Positions 1-7,780 are shown, counted from the first letter of the stretch. The stretch is DNA of 24,183 bases from Acidimicrobiaceae bacterium (GCA_003164275.1 PLSY01000438.1:1-24183), one strand, 5' to 3'. Translations and numbers: made by a program. The notes: a model not told the origin generated them from the sequence alone.

Positions 1-66
1 TAACGTCCGTGGTCACTACACCTAGGCGGAACGCGCAAGGCCCTCGCTGCCATCGAAGCCGCGCCG

Positions 67-732
67 GTGCGGTTTCCGTTCTACGACCCGACGATCGCCA
101 GAGCGCGGGCGTGGGTGACGGCCTGTGCCGGTGATCTGAGGAGTGCTGCCGAACAGGGCCTGGCGGCGGCTGACCTCGCAAGGGGGTACGGGCAGTTGGG
201 GGTCGAGGTTGAGGCCCTCCACGACGTGGCCCGAATGGGAGCGGCTGGCCAGGTTTGCCAGCGGATTCAGGACACCGCCGAACGGTGTGACGGTACGTTG
301 GCCGACACCTACGCGAGCCATGCTCTGCAGCTGGTGGACCGGAGTCCCACCGGACTGGAATCGGTGGCCGAGACCTTTCGTCGCCTGGGTGCCAAGGTAC
401 TCGCGGCCGAAGCCTTCGCCGAGGCTGGCTTCGGCTTTCAAGAGATGGGACTAGTGGGGCGGAGCCGGCGATGTGGATCGGCCGCCGACATGCTCTTGGA
501 GAATGAACAAATTGGGACGCCTGCCTTCCGCCTGCCGCTCAAGCATGAGCGCCTCACTCCCCGGGAGATCGAGATCGCCGTCCTGGCCCGGGATGGCCTC
601 TCCGATGCTGTCATCGCCGAGCGATTGGGGCTGTCGGTCCGGACAGTTGGGAACCATCTCCACAACACCTACATGAAGCTAGGGGTCAGCAATCGGAGCG
701 AGCTGCGCGAAGCATTCCCTCGCTACGTCTGA
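67..732 (+). CDS. LuxR-family regulator, C-terminal part only (probably truncated)
   Basis: The last ~60 residues form a LuxR-type helix-turn-helix: LTPREIEIAVLARDGLSD, then the recognition helix region LSVRTVGNHLHNTYMKLGV (about residues 163-205). The preceding ~150 residues are Ala-rich helices like the TPR-like region of large MalT/LuxR ATPase regulators. Those proteins are normally 800-1000 residues with an N-terminal NTPase, which is absent here. The frame is open back to position 4, just after an in-frame TAA at 1-3, and the helical similarity seems to run past the GTG at 67. That start is therefore only the best available one and has no clear ribosome binding site. I read this as the 3' remnant of a larger regulator, cut off by a nonsense or frameshift mutation near the window edge; a stand-alone short regulator is less likely. 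Its target is unknown. Confidence 0.6.
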   Translation: MRFPFYDPTIARARAWVTACAGDLRSAAEQGLAAADLARGYGQLGVEVEALHDVARMGAAGQVCQRIQDTAERCDGTLADTYASHALQLVDRSPTGLESVAETFRRLGAKVLAAEAFAEAGFGFQEMGLVGRSRRCGSAADMLLENEQIGTPAFRLPLKHERLTPREIEIAVLARDGLSDAVIAERLGLSVRTVGNHLHNTYMKLGVSNRSELREAFPRYV

Positions 733-1199
733 CACGCACCCCGCTGGACACGGGCACCAGTAGCTGGAAGCTTGATCCAACAGTTGCCGACGGCACCGAA
801 CGACCGCCGATCATCGTCGCTCGGCCAGGACGGCATTGATCAGCGAGCCGAGTTGACCCGGGACCTCAGATTCCCGGTGAACCATCGGAGGTCCAGCCCC
901 AGGCTCGAAGCGCTTCGGTTCTGGTGGCGCCGCGCCCGATCGTGTTGTGACCGAGATCTCCCACCCGTCTGACCGTACCGGCTGGGCATCGCTCCCGCCG
1001 TGCTGGCGAGGTGCGCGCCACCCTTTGACAACGGATTCGTCGCTGCGTCCAGCCGTCCTCGTCCACGCCAGACCGGTCAGGAGCACTGTTACTCCGCTGC
1101 TCGGCTGGGTCACCAACTTGCGGCCATGCAACCGGGATGGTCTTCTTGATGCCGTGCGAGGCCCATCCTCGTGAATTCTCGACGTGAAGCGGAGTTCCG
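733..1199. other. Intergenic stretch with no recognisable gene
   Basis: This 467-base gap lies between the LuxR remnant and icd. Frames are open on both strands, but none gives a recognisable protein and their composition (Arg/Ser/Pro-rich) looks like out-of-frame high-GC sequence. The only supported element is the icd ribosome binding site, GGAG at 1191-1194, five bases before the ATG at 1200. A TTGACA at 1025-1030 has no good -10 element at the usual distance. The gap may hold the icd promoter or decayed sequence. Confidence 0.5.
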
Positions 1200-3419
1200 A
1201 TGCCTGAATCAACCATCATCTATACCCACACCGATGAGGCCCCGGCCTTGGCGACGTACTCGTTCCTACCCATCGTGCGCGCCTATGCCTCAACGGCCGG
1301 CGTCGAGGTGGAGACCCGTGATATCTCTCTCGCCGGGCGAATCCTGGCCCAGTTCCCGGACTACCTCGAAGATGGCCAGCGCGTCCACGATGCCCTTGCC
1401 GAGCTAGGCGAGTTGACCAAGACACCGGAAGCCAACATCATCAAGCTGCCGAACGTGTCGGCATCCGGCCCGCAGATCAAGGCGGCGATCGCCGAACTGC
1501 AGGCTCACGGCTACGCACTTCCCGACTACCCCGACGACCCAAAGTCCGATGCGGAAAAGGATGTCCGTGCTCGGTACGACAAGCTCACCGGCAGCGGGGT
1601 CAACCCGGTCCTGCGCCAAGGGAACTCCGATCGTCGCGCCCCGGCCTCTGTCAAGAGGTACGCCAAGGCGCACCCTCATCGCATGGGGAAGTGGACGTCA
1701 GAATCGAAGACGAACGTGGCCAGCATGGACGGGGGTGACTTCCGTTCGACCGAGCGCTCGGCCGTGATCGCCGAGCCCGAATCACTGCGCATCGAGCTCC
1801 TCGGGGCAGATGGCGGAATCACGGTGCTTCGCCAGTCCGTGCCCGTACTCGCCGGAGAGGTCGTGGACGCGTCGGTGATGCGCCTGGCTGCCCTTCAGGA
1901 GTTCGTCCAATCGCAGATTGCCAGGGCTAAAGCCGAGGACGTGCTGTTCTCGGTGCACCTGAAAGCGACGATGATGAAGGTGTCCGACCCCATCATCTTT
2001 GGCCATGTCGTGCGGGCATTCTTCCCGAAGACGTTTACTCAGTTCGGCTCGGTGCTCGAAGCGGCCGAGCTGAGTCCGAATGACGGGCTCGGCGCAATAT
2101 TCAATGGATTGGAATTGCTGCCCGAGGGTGCGGCCATCAGGGCGTCGTTCGACGCCGAACTGGCGGAGGGCCCCTCACTGGCCATGGTCGACTCGGACCG
2201 GGGTATCACCAATCTGCATGTTCCGAGTGACGTCATTGTCGATGCCTCGATGCCGGCCATGATCAGGACCTCCGGTCACATGTGGGCCCCGAACGGCGAC
2301 GAAGCCGACACCCTCGCGGTGATCCCGGACAGCAGCTATGGCGGCGTCTACCAAGTCGTCATCGACGACTGCCGCGCCAACGGCGCCTACGATCCGGCGA
2401 CGATGGGTTCGGTGTCGAACGTCGGGCTGATGGCCCAAGCCGCCGAGGAGTACGGCAGCCACGACAAGACGTTCGAGGTCCCGTTCGATGGCTCAGTCCG
2501 GGTGATCGACCAGACCGGAAGTGTTGTTCTCGAGCAACCAGTCAGCGCAGGCGACGTGTTTCGCATGTGTCAGACCAAAGACATCCCAATCCGCGACTGG
2601 GTCAAACTCGCCGTCAATCGGGCCCGGGCCAGCGGTAACCCGGCGATCTTCTGGCTCGATGAGACCCGCGCCCACGATGCCAATCTCATCGCCAAGATCA
2701 AGGCCTACCTGCCCGACCTCGAGACCGACGGGTTGGAGATCGAGATAATGGCTCCCGAGCAAGCCACGGCCTTCTCCTTGGAGCGCATCCGGCGAGGCTT
2801 GGACACCATCTCGGTGACCGGCAACGTCCTCCGTGACTATCTCACCGACCTGTTCCCGATCCTCGAGCTGGGGACGAGTGCGAAGATGCTCTCGGTCGTC
2901 CCTCTGCTGCAAGGCGGCGGTCTGTTCGAGACGGGCGCAGGTGGCTCGGCCCCGAAGCACGTCCAGCAGCTCTTGAAGGAGAACTACCTCCGATGGGACA
3001 GCCTGGGCGAATTCCTCGCCCTGGCGGTCAGTTTCGAGTTCCTGGCCCAGAGCACCCGGAACAAGAGGGCGCAGGTCCTGGCCGACACGCTCGATAGGGC
3101 GACCGGCACGTTTCTCAACGAGGACAAGTCGCCCACGCGCCACGTCGGCGGAATCGACAACCGGGGCAGTCACTTCTATCTGGCCCTCTATTGGGCGCAG
3201 GAGTTGGCCGCACAGGCCGACGATTCGCAGGTTGCCGAGGCCTTCGCCGGGATCGCCAAGGTACTGACCGAACAAGAACAGGCCATCGTGGACCAGCTCA
3301 TCGCCGTTCAAGGGTCGCCGGTTGACATCGGCGGCTACTACCAGCCCGATCCCGTCCTGGCCGAAGCTGTCATGCGGCCCTCGGTGATCTTCAACGAGGC
3401 CATCGCCACCCTCGGCTGA
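1200..3419 (+). CDS. icd: Isocitrate dehydrogenase (NADP+), monomeric type
   Basis: This enzyme oxidatively decarboxylates isocitrate to 2-oxoglutarate in the cytosolic TCA cycle, making NADPH. The 739-residue length matches the monomeric family (~740), which is unrelated in size to the ~400-residue dimeric enzymes. Residues known in the Azotobacter vinelandii enzyme are all found: S132, N135, R139 and R145 in [19 protein letters not shown]255, and (shifted by two) D348, D546 and D550 for isocitrate/metal. H587, R598 and R647 correspond to the NADP-binding residues. Family blocks such as [20 protein letters not shown] and [19 protein letters not shown] are intact. The ATG at 1200 has GGAG five bases upstream. 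Two otherwise conserved positions in the substrate loop differ from my recollection of the family (Gly133 for Ala, Gln140 for Glu). The gene appears intact and is probably monocistronic. Confidence 0.97.
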   Translation: MPESTIIYTHTDEAPALATYSFLPIVRAYASTAGVEVETRDISLAGRILAQFPDYLEDGQRVHDALAELGELTKTPEANIIKLPNVSASGPQIKAAIAELQAHGYALPDYPDDPKSDAEKDVRARYDKLTGSGVNPVLRQGNSDRRAPASVKRYAKAHPHRMGKWTSESKTNVASMDGGDFRSTERSAVIAEPESLRIELLGADGGITVLRQSVPVLAGEVVDASVMRLAALQEFVQSQIARAKAEDVLFSVHLKATMMKVSDPIIFGHVVRAFFPKTFTQFGSVLEAAELSPNDGLGAIFNGLELLPEGAAIRASFDAELAEGPSLAMVDSDRGITNLHVPSDVIVDASMPAMIRTSGHMWAPNGDEADTLAVIPDSSYGGVYQVVIDDCRANGAYDPATMGSVSNVGLMAQAAEEYGSHDKTFEVPFDGSVRVIDQTGSVVLEQPVSAGDVFRMCQTKDIPIRDWVKLAVNRARASGNPAIFWLDETRAHDANLIAKIKAYLPDLETDGLEIEIMAPEQATAFSLERIRRGLDTISVTGNVLRDYLTDLFPILELGTSAKMLSVVPLLQGGGLFETGAGGSAPKHVQQLLKENYLRWDSLGEFLALAVSFEFLAQSTRNKRAQVLADTLDRATGTFLNEDKSPTRHVGGIDNRGSHFYLALYWAQELAAQADDSQVAEAFAGIAKVLTEQEQAIVDQLIAVQGSPVDIGGYYQPDPVLAEAVMRPSVIFNEAIATLG

Positions 3420-3620
3420 CCGGATCGGAGGCCATGAACGCCTCCAACACCGTCAGATCCGGCGAAGCCGCCGCGTCGGAGTTCGTCGAAAGGTGCGTCG
3501 GTAGTGACTCTCGAGGGCCTCGGTCTGCGACGCAGCTATTCCGACTGGGGACCGGTCGTCATCCTGGTGCCGGTCGGAGCTACCGTCTCAGTCGTGATCG
3601 ACGAAGAGCTCGTACTGACA

Positions 3621-4100
3621 ATGGTCCATGACACGGGGATCCGCCGTCTGCAGGCCGCCTATGCCGACGTCTGCAACCGCCGGGCATGGGGAGAGTTGGA
3701 GGAACTGTTCCTTCCTGACACGGCCTTGGTCGTCGACCAGCGTTCAAAAGACGAGCTTCGCTTCATCGGCCCGGCGGAGGCCGGGAGGTTCATCGGTACA
3801 TCAGTCGACCAGTTCGAGTTCTTCGAGTTCGTCGTCTTGAACGCTCACATCGTCTTTCCCGACGGACCCGGAGGCGGATCGGCTGTCGGACGCATGTTCA
3901 TGTGCGAGCACCGCCAGGACCGGATCGCCGGGAGATGGACCGATATCTATGGCATCTACCACGATCGGTACGCACTGCTAGATGGGCGTTGGTGGTTCGC
4001 CGATCGCAGATATTCCTCCCTCGGCCGTGATGCTCGAAATGCTGACGTCTTTGCCTTCCCCGACCCACCGCCGTTCGATGTGCCGGGGCCGGGCAGGTAG
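3621..4100 (+). CDS. SnoaL-like / NTF2-fold protein
   Basis: The protein has 159 residues from the ATG at 3621. It opens with the typical SnoaL-like pattern: an amphipathic helix IRRLQAAYADVCNRRAW, then ELEELFLPDTALVVDQ. Later strands include GRWTDIYGIYHDRYALLDGRWWFADRRYSS, the usual 'Y-D-x-x-x-x-x-D-G-x-W' ending of this alpha+beta barrel. Members act as small hydrolases, isomerases or dehydratases, or only bind ligands; the substrate cannot be told from sequence. The start is uncertain. The same frame is open upstream, with a GTG at 3504 that would add 39 residues not typical of the family, and neither start has a strong ribosome binding site. It follows icd by 201 bases with no obvious link. 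Confidence 0.75.
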   Translation: MVHDTGIRRLQAAYADVCNRRAWGELEELFLPDTALVVDQRSKDELRFIGPAEAGRFIGTSVDQFEFFEFVVLNAHIVFPDGPGGGSAVGRMFMCEHRQDRIAGRWTDIYGIYHDRYALLDGRWWFADRRYSSLGRDARNADVFAFPDPPPFDVPGPGR

Positions 4101-4490
4101 CCACCCCCGTCGGTTGATCGGGCGCATTTGCCGCATGTCTCGGACAGAGTGTCGACGGTGTCGGTCCACCGTCATGTCGGTTCAACTCGGGTAAGTGGGA
4201 CATTCGAGCAACCGTGCTGTCCAGGAGCCTGAGGGTGGCTCCGAGAGCATCCTCAGAGATCACCGGAAATATTCCTCCGTCCTTTCCGGTCTGGTCGATC
4301 TGTGACCAGTCGTAGTACGAAGTGACCGTGGTCCATTCGCGCGTCCTCGTCGAAGCGAAGAGGCCCCAGAGCGGACGGATGGATTCCGACCTCGTTGGGT
4401 AGAGCCACCCGATGCGTACCAACCATGTCCTTGACGGCAACTGTGACTTTTCGACGGGGTGGAGCCACCCTTCAGCCATGGCACCTACCC
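4101..4490. other. Intergenic stretch with repeated GGAGCCACCC-like motifs
   Basis: No gene is supported in these 390 bases. A minus-strand frame is open from 4479 to 3898, but it runs 200 bases antisense into the SnoaL gene and would leave only 11 bases before the divergent ligase start, so I do not call it. A short motif recurs: GGTAGAGCCACCC at 4398-4410, GGTGGAGCCACCC at 4458-4470 (exactly 60 bases later), its reverse complement GGGTGGCTCC at 4233-4242, and GGTAGCCACCCC near 4097. The 4457-4470 copy is a perfect small hairpin, GGGTGG-AG-CCACCC. Confidence 0.4.
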
Positions 4491-4712
4491 ATGCCTGAAG
4501 CCCCGGCGGGCGATGAGGTCCTGGTCGGGGTCGAAGAGGAGTTCCTCCTCGTCGACATCGAGAGCCGGCGGCCCGCTCCTCGCATTGCCAAAGTCATCGA
4601 CGATGCGGTGGCCTTGGCCGGCGATCAGGCGCAAGAGGAACTGCACCGCGCTCAAATCGAGCTGGCCACGTCGCCAAACCTGACACTCGACGAGTTGCGC
4701 GACGACCTCTGA
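4491..4712 (+). CDS. YbdK-type carboxylate-amine ligase, N-terminal fragment (frame-split)
   Basis: This 73-residue frame from ATG 4491 carries the family's N-terminal signature, VGVEEEFLLVD (residues 12-22), whose acidic residues take part in ATP/metal binding in glutamate-cysteine ligase type 2 (YbdK/EgtA) proteins. It continues with HRAQIELATSPNLTLDELRDDL, matching the usual '...Q-x-E-x-A-T...L-x-E-L-R-x-x-L' region. It then stops at TGA (4710-4712), exactly where homologues read on into a helix. The next frame begins at ATG 4712, overlapping by one base (TGATG), and continues the same domain. Together the two pieces give about 373 residues, the normal length for this family. The frame is open further upstream to 4395, but those extra residues do not resemble the family. 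I read this as one gene broken by a one-base indel. Confidence 0.7.
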   Translation: MPEAPAGDEVLVGVEEEFLLVDIESRRPAPRIAKVIDDAVALAGDQAQEELHRAQIELATSPNLTLDELRDDL

Positions 4713-5611
4713 TGTTGCGAAAGAAGATGGTTGAGGCGGCGGCCAACCATGGTTGCGCGGTCGTGGCGGCGGCAACGTACCCGGGCACGATGGGGGAGTC
4801 GGGCCGCCTCATCACTGAGAAGGACCGCTACGAGGCCATGGCCGAGGCCAACGTGATGCTCGCCCGGGAGCAGCTCATCTGTGGCTGCCATGTGCACGTC
4901 ACCGTGCCTGATCCGGACCAAGCCATCAGGCTGATGAACCGAGTGCGACGCTGGCTGCCGTGCCTCCTTGCTCTCACGGTCAACTCGCCCTATTGGGAGG
5001 GGGAGGACACTGGTTTCTCGAGCTTCCGTACGGAGGTGTGGACGCGTTGGCCGACGGCTGGACCGACTGGGGAGTTCGAGTCAGCCGCAGCGTACGAGTC
5101 CATGATGGACCAACTGGTGGCGTCAGGTGTGGTCGTGGACAAGGCCATGGCCTACTGGGACGTTCGGCCATCCGAGCGATTCCCGACTCTCGAGATCCGC
5201 ATCGCCGACGTGATGCCCTCGATCGACGACGTTGTCATGTTCGCGGGACTCGTCCGAGCGCTGGTCGGATGGTGCGGTTCTGACACCGGTGACTGGCCGC
5301 CGATTCGACGCGAGCTCCTGCAGGCGTCCAACTGGCGGGCAGCCCGATCGGGCGTCTCGGATGTACTGGTCGATCCGGCCGACGGGTCCCAGCGGCCGGC
5401 ACGCCAGGCCATCTGCGAACTGGTAGAGCGATTGGCACCTGAGCTCGACAGGCGCGGGGAGTTGGCACAGGTCACCGAGGCGGTCGACGCATTCTTTGAT
5501 CGGGGCACAGGCGCTGATCGCCAACGCCGGGCGTACGGTCGCCGGCAACTCATGGCGGACGTCGTCGATGCAGTGACGCTGCAACGAAATGGCCAACCAG
5601 CCATGGGCTGA
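4712..5611 (+). CDS. YbdK-type carboxylate-amine ligase, C-terminal fragment (frame-split)
   Basis: This 299-residue frame holds the bulk of a glutamate-cysteine ligase family 2 (YbdK-like) domain: AAATYPGTM, CGCHVHVTVPDPDQA with its conserved histidines, SPYWEGEDTGFSSFRTEVWTRWP, and YWDVRPSERFPTLEIRIADV. Enzymes of this class make gamma-glutamyl or related amide bonds with ATP; whether this one makes gamma-glutamylcysteine or another product cannot be decided. It cannot work alone because the VGVEEEF segment lies in the previous frame. A -1 shift at the CTC-TGA junction would join them. All conserved motifs downstream are intact, so the break is recent, a sequencing artefact, or bypassed by coupled translation (TGATG). 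The C-terminal region (HAFFDR-like AVDAFFDRGTGADRQRR) is also typical. Confidence 0.75.
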   Translation: MLRKKMVEAAANHGCAVVAAATYPGTMGESGRLITEKDRYEAMAEANVMLAREQLICGCHVHVTVPDPDQAIRLMNRVRRWLPCLLALTVNSPYWEGEDTGFSSFRTEVWTRWPTAGPTGEFESAAAYESMMDQLVASGVVVDKAMAYWDVRPSERFPTLEIRIADVMPSIDDVVMFAGLVRALVGWCGSDTGDWPPIRRELLQASNWRAARSGVSDVLVDPADGSQRPARQAICELVERLAPELDRRGELAQVTEAVDAFFDRGTGADRQRRAYGRRQLMADVVDAVTLQRNGQPAMG

Positions 5612-5726
5612 GGCGGCAACTCCGGCAACTCCGGCAAAAGCGGGCGGCGGGAGGCAAGGTGCTTCGTCTTGGTCGAAAGGGGCAAGGCCATTCCAGACCC
5701 GGGCAGGCTTGTGTTCTTTTGGCTGG

Positions 5727-5754
5727 CCGGTCCGGTGACCGGTGACCGGACCGG
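5727..5754. terminator. Palindromic hairpin between convergent genes, possible bidirectional terminator
   Basis: CCGGTCCGGT (5727-5736) and ACCGGACCGG (5745-5754) are perfect 10-base inverted arms around an eight-base centre, GACCGGTG, which is itself nearly palindromic. The element sits between the end of the ligase (5611) and the stop of the convergent reductase (5755), where a bidirectional terminator is expected. There is no T-tract, as is common in high-GC actinobacteria. A protein-binding palindrome is the alternative. Confidence 0.5.
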
Positions 5755-6519
5755 TCAAAGGGAAGGAGCGAGGGCGTCGTCGGACCGGACCCACGTAGCG
5801 AAGTCGGGGCCCGCGATCCGGGCACTCCCGGTCGGACATTGGCTGCCGTCTCTCATGGCGCGGCCACCAGAACCGGGGACGGGTAGCGAAATACACCACA
5901 GGCGGCATTGGTGACGCGCTGCTGTCTCCCTGGCCATCTCTACGAGACTCTCGTGTTTTGGACCTGCGACCTCCATGATCGGCTGTGTCGGCGGCCGGCA
6001 CGCCACTTCCAACAGGATCTTTCCAACCGAGCGGGCAGCCACGGGTTGCACCTTCATCACTGGCACCAGGGCGACAGGCCCGATGCGGGTCCGAGCGATC
6101 ATCTGGGCGGCGAATTCGTGAAACTGCGTGGCCCGGACGATCGTCGTAGGGAGCGGCCCGCTGAGCGCCGCACGTTCTTGGGCCAACTTCGCCTGGAAGT
6201 ACCCGTTCCCCGAGATTCGGTCCACGCCGACGATGGACAGCGCGACGGAGCGGTCGACATGGTGGCGGACGCCGAACTCCTGGAGGGTGCTGGTCGCCAG
6301 CGTGAAATAGTCCGTGGCCTTTCGGCGATCGACGGTCCCCGAGTTCGAAACGTCGATCACCACTTCGACACCCTCCAGAGCCTGGTCGAGACCTTGCCCG
6401 GTGATCAGGTCCACGCCACGACGACGACTGAGGACAACTGGCTCGTGCCCTGCCGCAAGGGCGGCATCCACGACATAGGTGCCGACGACTCCGGTTCCTC
6501 CGGCCACGGCGATTCTCAT
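5755..6519 (-). CDS. NmrA-type NAD(P)-binding SDR oxidoreductase
   Basis: This 254-residue Rossmann protein begins MRIAVAGGTGVVGTYVV, the GGTGxxG nucleotide-binding motif at residues 7-13. It follows the atypical (NmrA-like) short-chain dehydrogenase pattern: ALEGVEVVIDVSN, then VRHHVDRSVALSIVGVDR, YFQAKLAQERAAL and the TIVRATQFHEFAAQM substrate-side segment. It ends with the usual GPDFATWV. The start is fixed by a strong GGAGG at 6525-6529, five bases before the ATG at 6519 (reading on the minus strand). The reaction is unknown; relatives reduce quinone-like or sugar substrates or sense NADP. It is divergent from an Rrf2 regulator, with the promoter inside a dyad, so repression by that regulator, released by an electrophile or redox signal, is likely (inference from the arrangement). 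Confidence 0.88.
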   Translation of the reverse strand: MRIAVAGGTGVVGTYVVDAALAAGHEPVVLSRRRGVDLITGQGLDQALEGVEVVIDVSNSGTVDRRKATDYFTLATSTLQEFGVRHHVDRSVALSIVGVDRISGNGYFQAKLAQERAALSGPLPTTIVRATQFHEFAAQMIARTRIGPVALVPVMKVQPVAARSVGKILLEVACRPPTQPIMEVAGPKHESLVEMARETAARHQCRLWCISLPVPGSGGRAMRDGSQCPTGSARIAGPDFATWVRSDDALAPSL

Positions 6520-6546
6520 ATCTACCTCCAAAATACGGATATCCAA

Positions 6547-6579
6547 TGTCCATATTATTCGATACGAAATACTTGGACA
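6547..6579. promoter_or_regulatory. Interrupted dyad, probable Rrf2 operator
   Basis: TGTCCA (6547-6552) and TGGACA (6574-6579) are perfect six-base arms, and TTCG-ATA-CGAA (6558-6568) is an inner palindrome with the same centre at 6563. Eleven of 16 position pairs match over 33 bases. It lies between the reductase and Rrf2 genes in an AT-rich island, as expected for an autoregulating Rrf2-type repressor. Confidence 0.6.
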
Positions 6580-6580
6580 A
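6552..6580 (-). promoter_or_regulatory. Promoter of the NmrA-type reductase gene
   Basis: On the minus strand, TTGTCC (-35, 6580-6575) and TAATAT (-10, 6557-6552) are separated by exactly 17 bases, giving a transcript start about 25 bases before the reductase ATG. Both elements lie almost wholly inside the 6547-6579 dyad, so a protein bound there would block RNA polymerase. Confidence 0.6.
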
Positions 6581-6587
6581 GTAACGT

Positions 6588-7187
6588 ATGGATATGAAGA
6601 TGAATGAGGGGGTGGAGTGGGCGGCCCACTGTGCCGTCCTGTTGGCCTTCCTGCCCGATGATGCCAGCCTCCCTGCCCATCGACTGGCCGAGTACCACGA
6701 CGTGCCGGCGCCTTACCTGGCGAAGTCCCTGCAGTCCATGATGCGAGCTGGGATCGTGACGTCGAGTGCGGGACGGCATGGCGGCTATCGGTTGGCACGA
6801 CCCGCGTCGCAGATCACCATGCTGGATATCGTGATGGCGGTCGAAGGCGACGATCCATTGTTCCGCTGCACGGAGATTCGCCGAAGGGGCCCATCTGCCG
6901 TGTCGGTTCGCGCCTATACCCCTCGGTGTGGGATCGCTGCCGCTATGGGTAGGGCAGAGGATGCGTGGCGGGGGGAGTTGGCAGCCACAACGGTGGAGGA
7001 CCTGGCCGCAGGGGTGGCGGCAGACGCACCGCCTCAGGCCATGGCCATGGGGGTCACCTGGATGACGTCAGTGATCGAGATGCGTGCGGCGCCAAACCGA
7101 GGGCTCGGCTCGGGCCCTGACCGGTCGCTAGATGTAGAGACCCGTTCTGGCCGGTCCGGAGAGTCAGGTGGCGGCCGGGAGCGGTGA
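6588..7187 (+). CDS. Rrf2-family transcriptional regulator
   Basis: The Rrf2 pattern is clear: MNEGVEWAAHCAVLLAFL, a winged helix-turn-helix (LPAHRLAEYHDVPAPYLAKSLQ, MMRAGIVTSSAGRHGGYRLAR, about residues 28-71), then ITMLDIVMAVEGDDPLFRCTEIRRRGP and TPRCGIAAAMGRAEDAWRGEL. Cys94 and Cys114 (with Cys15) are candidates for redox sensing. The three-cysteine iron-sulfur cluster pattern of IscR/NsrR is not seen, so this resembles the subgroup paired with NmrA-type reductases. ATG codons at 6588, 6594 and 6600 are all possible; 6600 (MNEGVEW) fits the family best, and no strong ribosome binding site decides it. The last ~35 residues are a low-complexity Gly/Arg/Ser tail. The gene end overlaps the tail of the convergent pseudogene by 24 bases. 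It probably controls itself and the divergent reductase. Confidence 0.88.
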   Translation: MDMKMNEGVEWAAHCAVLLAFLPDDASLPAHRLAEYHDVPAPYLAKSLQSMMRAGIVTSSAGRHGGYRLARPASQITMLDIVMAVEGDDPLFRCTEIRRRGPSAVSVRAYTPRCGIAAAMGRAEDAWRGELAATTVEDLAAGVAADAPPQAMAMGVTWMTSVIEMRAAPNRGLGSGPDRSLDVETRSGRSGESGGGRER

Positions 7188-7780
7188 GGCCTGAAGCAAT
7201 ACGGCCAAGTGAGCGGCACTCCGAGCCAGGGTGTTCATGGTTGACCTGTGCCTCGGGGGGCATGATCAAGGCCCTTCGGGCCGGCGGGCTGCGTTGCTTC
7301 GCGATTCCAGTAGGAGACCCGCCGACGGGGTGTTAGCGACTTCGTGCAGGGTCTGGGAGAGCACACCTCTGAGGTGGTGGGCACCGTCTTGGTACCCGAC
7401 GACAGCCACAACGACGACCTTCCAGTAGGCGAGGTGTCGCCCCCAATAATCCTTCTCGGATAGCTCGGTATCCCGCCTCTTCAGCATGCGTTGTCAGACG
7501 CTCGACTGCCGTCCCATCCAGGTGGGAGTGGCCAAGACCAAGATGTCGGCGATCACCACTCTGGCCCGAATTTGCGTCCATCATGTCCGTCCATCATGTC
7601 GAGCCCGACACCGGGCCTCATGTCATGGTCGATGGCCCGGATGGACTCGCCGGTGACACTGTGCACCTTCAGTAATTCGAGGATCTGACTGGCAGGAGCT
7701 TCGGTCGATGACTCTGTGGGGGACGAGTTGAGGGTGCAGGCAAGACCAACAGCGTGGAGCGGTGACGCGGCGTCGAGCAT
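7164..7780 (-). pseudogene. Flavodoxin-fold NAD(P)H-dependent oxidoreductase, decayed
   Basis: Reading the minus strand, pieces of one flavodoxin-family reductase appear in order in two alternating frames. From 7780: ACTLNSSPTESSTEAPASQI and SVTGESIRAIDHDMRPGV, ending at a stop near 7553. Next frame, about 7558-7330: VVIADILVLATPTWMGRQSSV, an in-frame TGA, then VVVVAVVGYQDGAHHLRGVL and HEVANTPSAG. Back in the first frame near 7318: VSYWNREATQPAGPKGLDHA. Second frame again near 7238: MNTLARSAAHLAVLLQASP, ending at 7164. Intact relatives (~200 residues) contain these blocks as ADILVLATPTW, VAVVGNEDGAHH, TYWNGEA and TLAANAAHLA. There are thus at least three frameshifts and one nonsense codon, and no functional protein. 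The parent was probably an FMN-binding quinone or nitro-type reductase. Confidence 0.75.
7575..7600. repeat. Perfect 13-base tandem duplication inside the pseudogene
   Basis: CGTCCATCATGTC occurs twice back to back (7575-7587 and 7588-7600). Thirteen is not a multiple of three, so the duplication shifts the frame of the decayed oxidoreductase. It looks like a replication-slippage scar. Confidence 0.85.

Noticed and set aside
1025..1053. TTGACA as a -35 element of an icd promoter
   Set aside because: The sequence 17 bases downstream (TCCAGC) is not a plausible -10 and it lies about 170 bases before the start.
811..1212. 133-residue open frame on the minus strand upstream of icd
   Set aside because: It is Arg/Gly/Pro-rich with no recognisable motif and overlaps the icd start; typical chance frame in high-GC DNA.
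3434..3631. Small frame after icd with a strong GGAGG ribosome binding site
   Set aside because: The product becomes Arg-rich and out of frame with the SnoaL domain it overlaps. The ribosome binding site is notable, but the peptide looks non-coding beyond ~20 codons.
3898..4479. 193-residue open frame on the minus strand before the ligase gene
   Set aside because: It overlaps the SnoaL gene antisense by about 200 bases, leaves 11 bases to the divergent ligase start, and matches nothing I recognise.
4700..4720. Programmed -1 frameshifting in the ligase gene
   Set aside because: No slippery heptamer precedes the TGA; an indel or coupled restart is more likely.
5123..6580. 485-residue open frame on the minus strand
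   Set aside because: It is antisense to the ligase and out of frame with the real reductase, and is rich in Arg/Pro/Ser.
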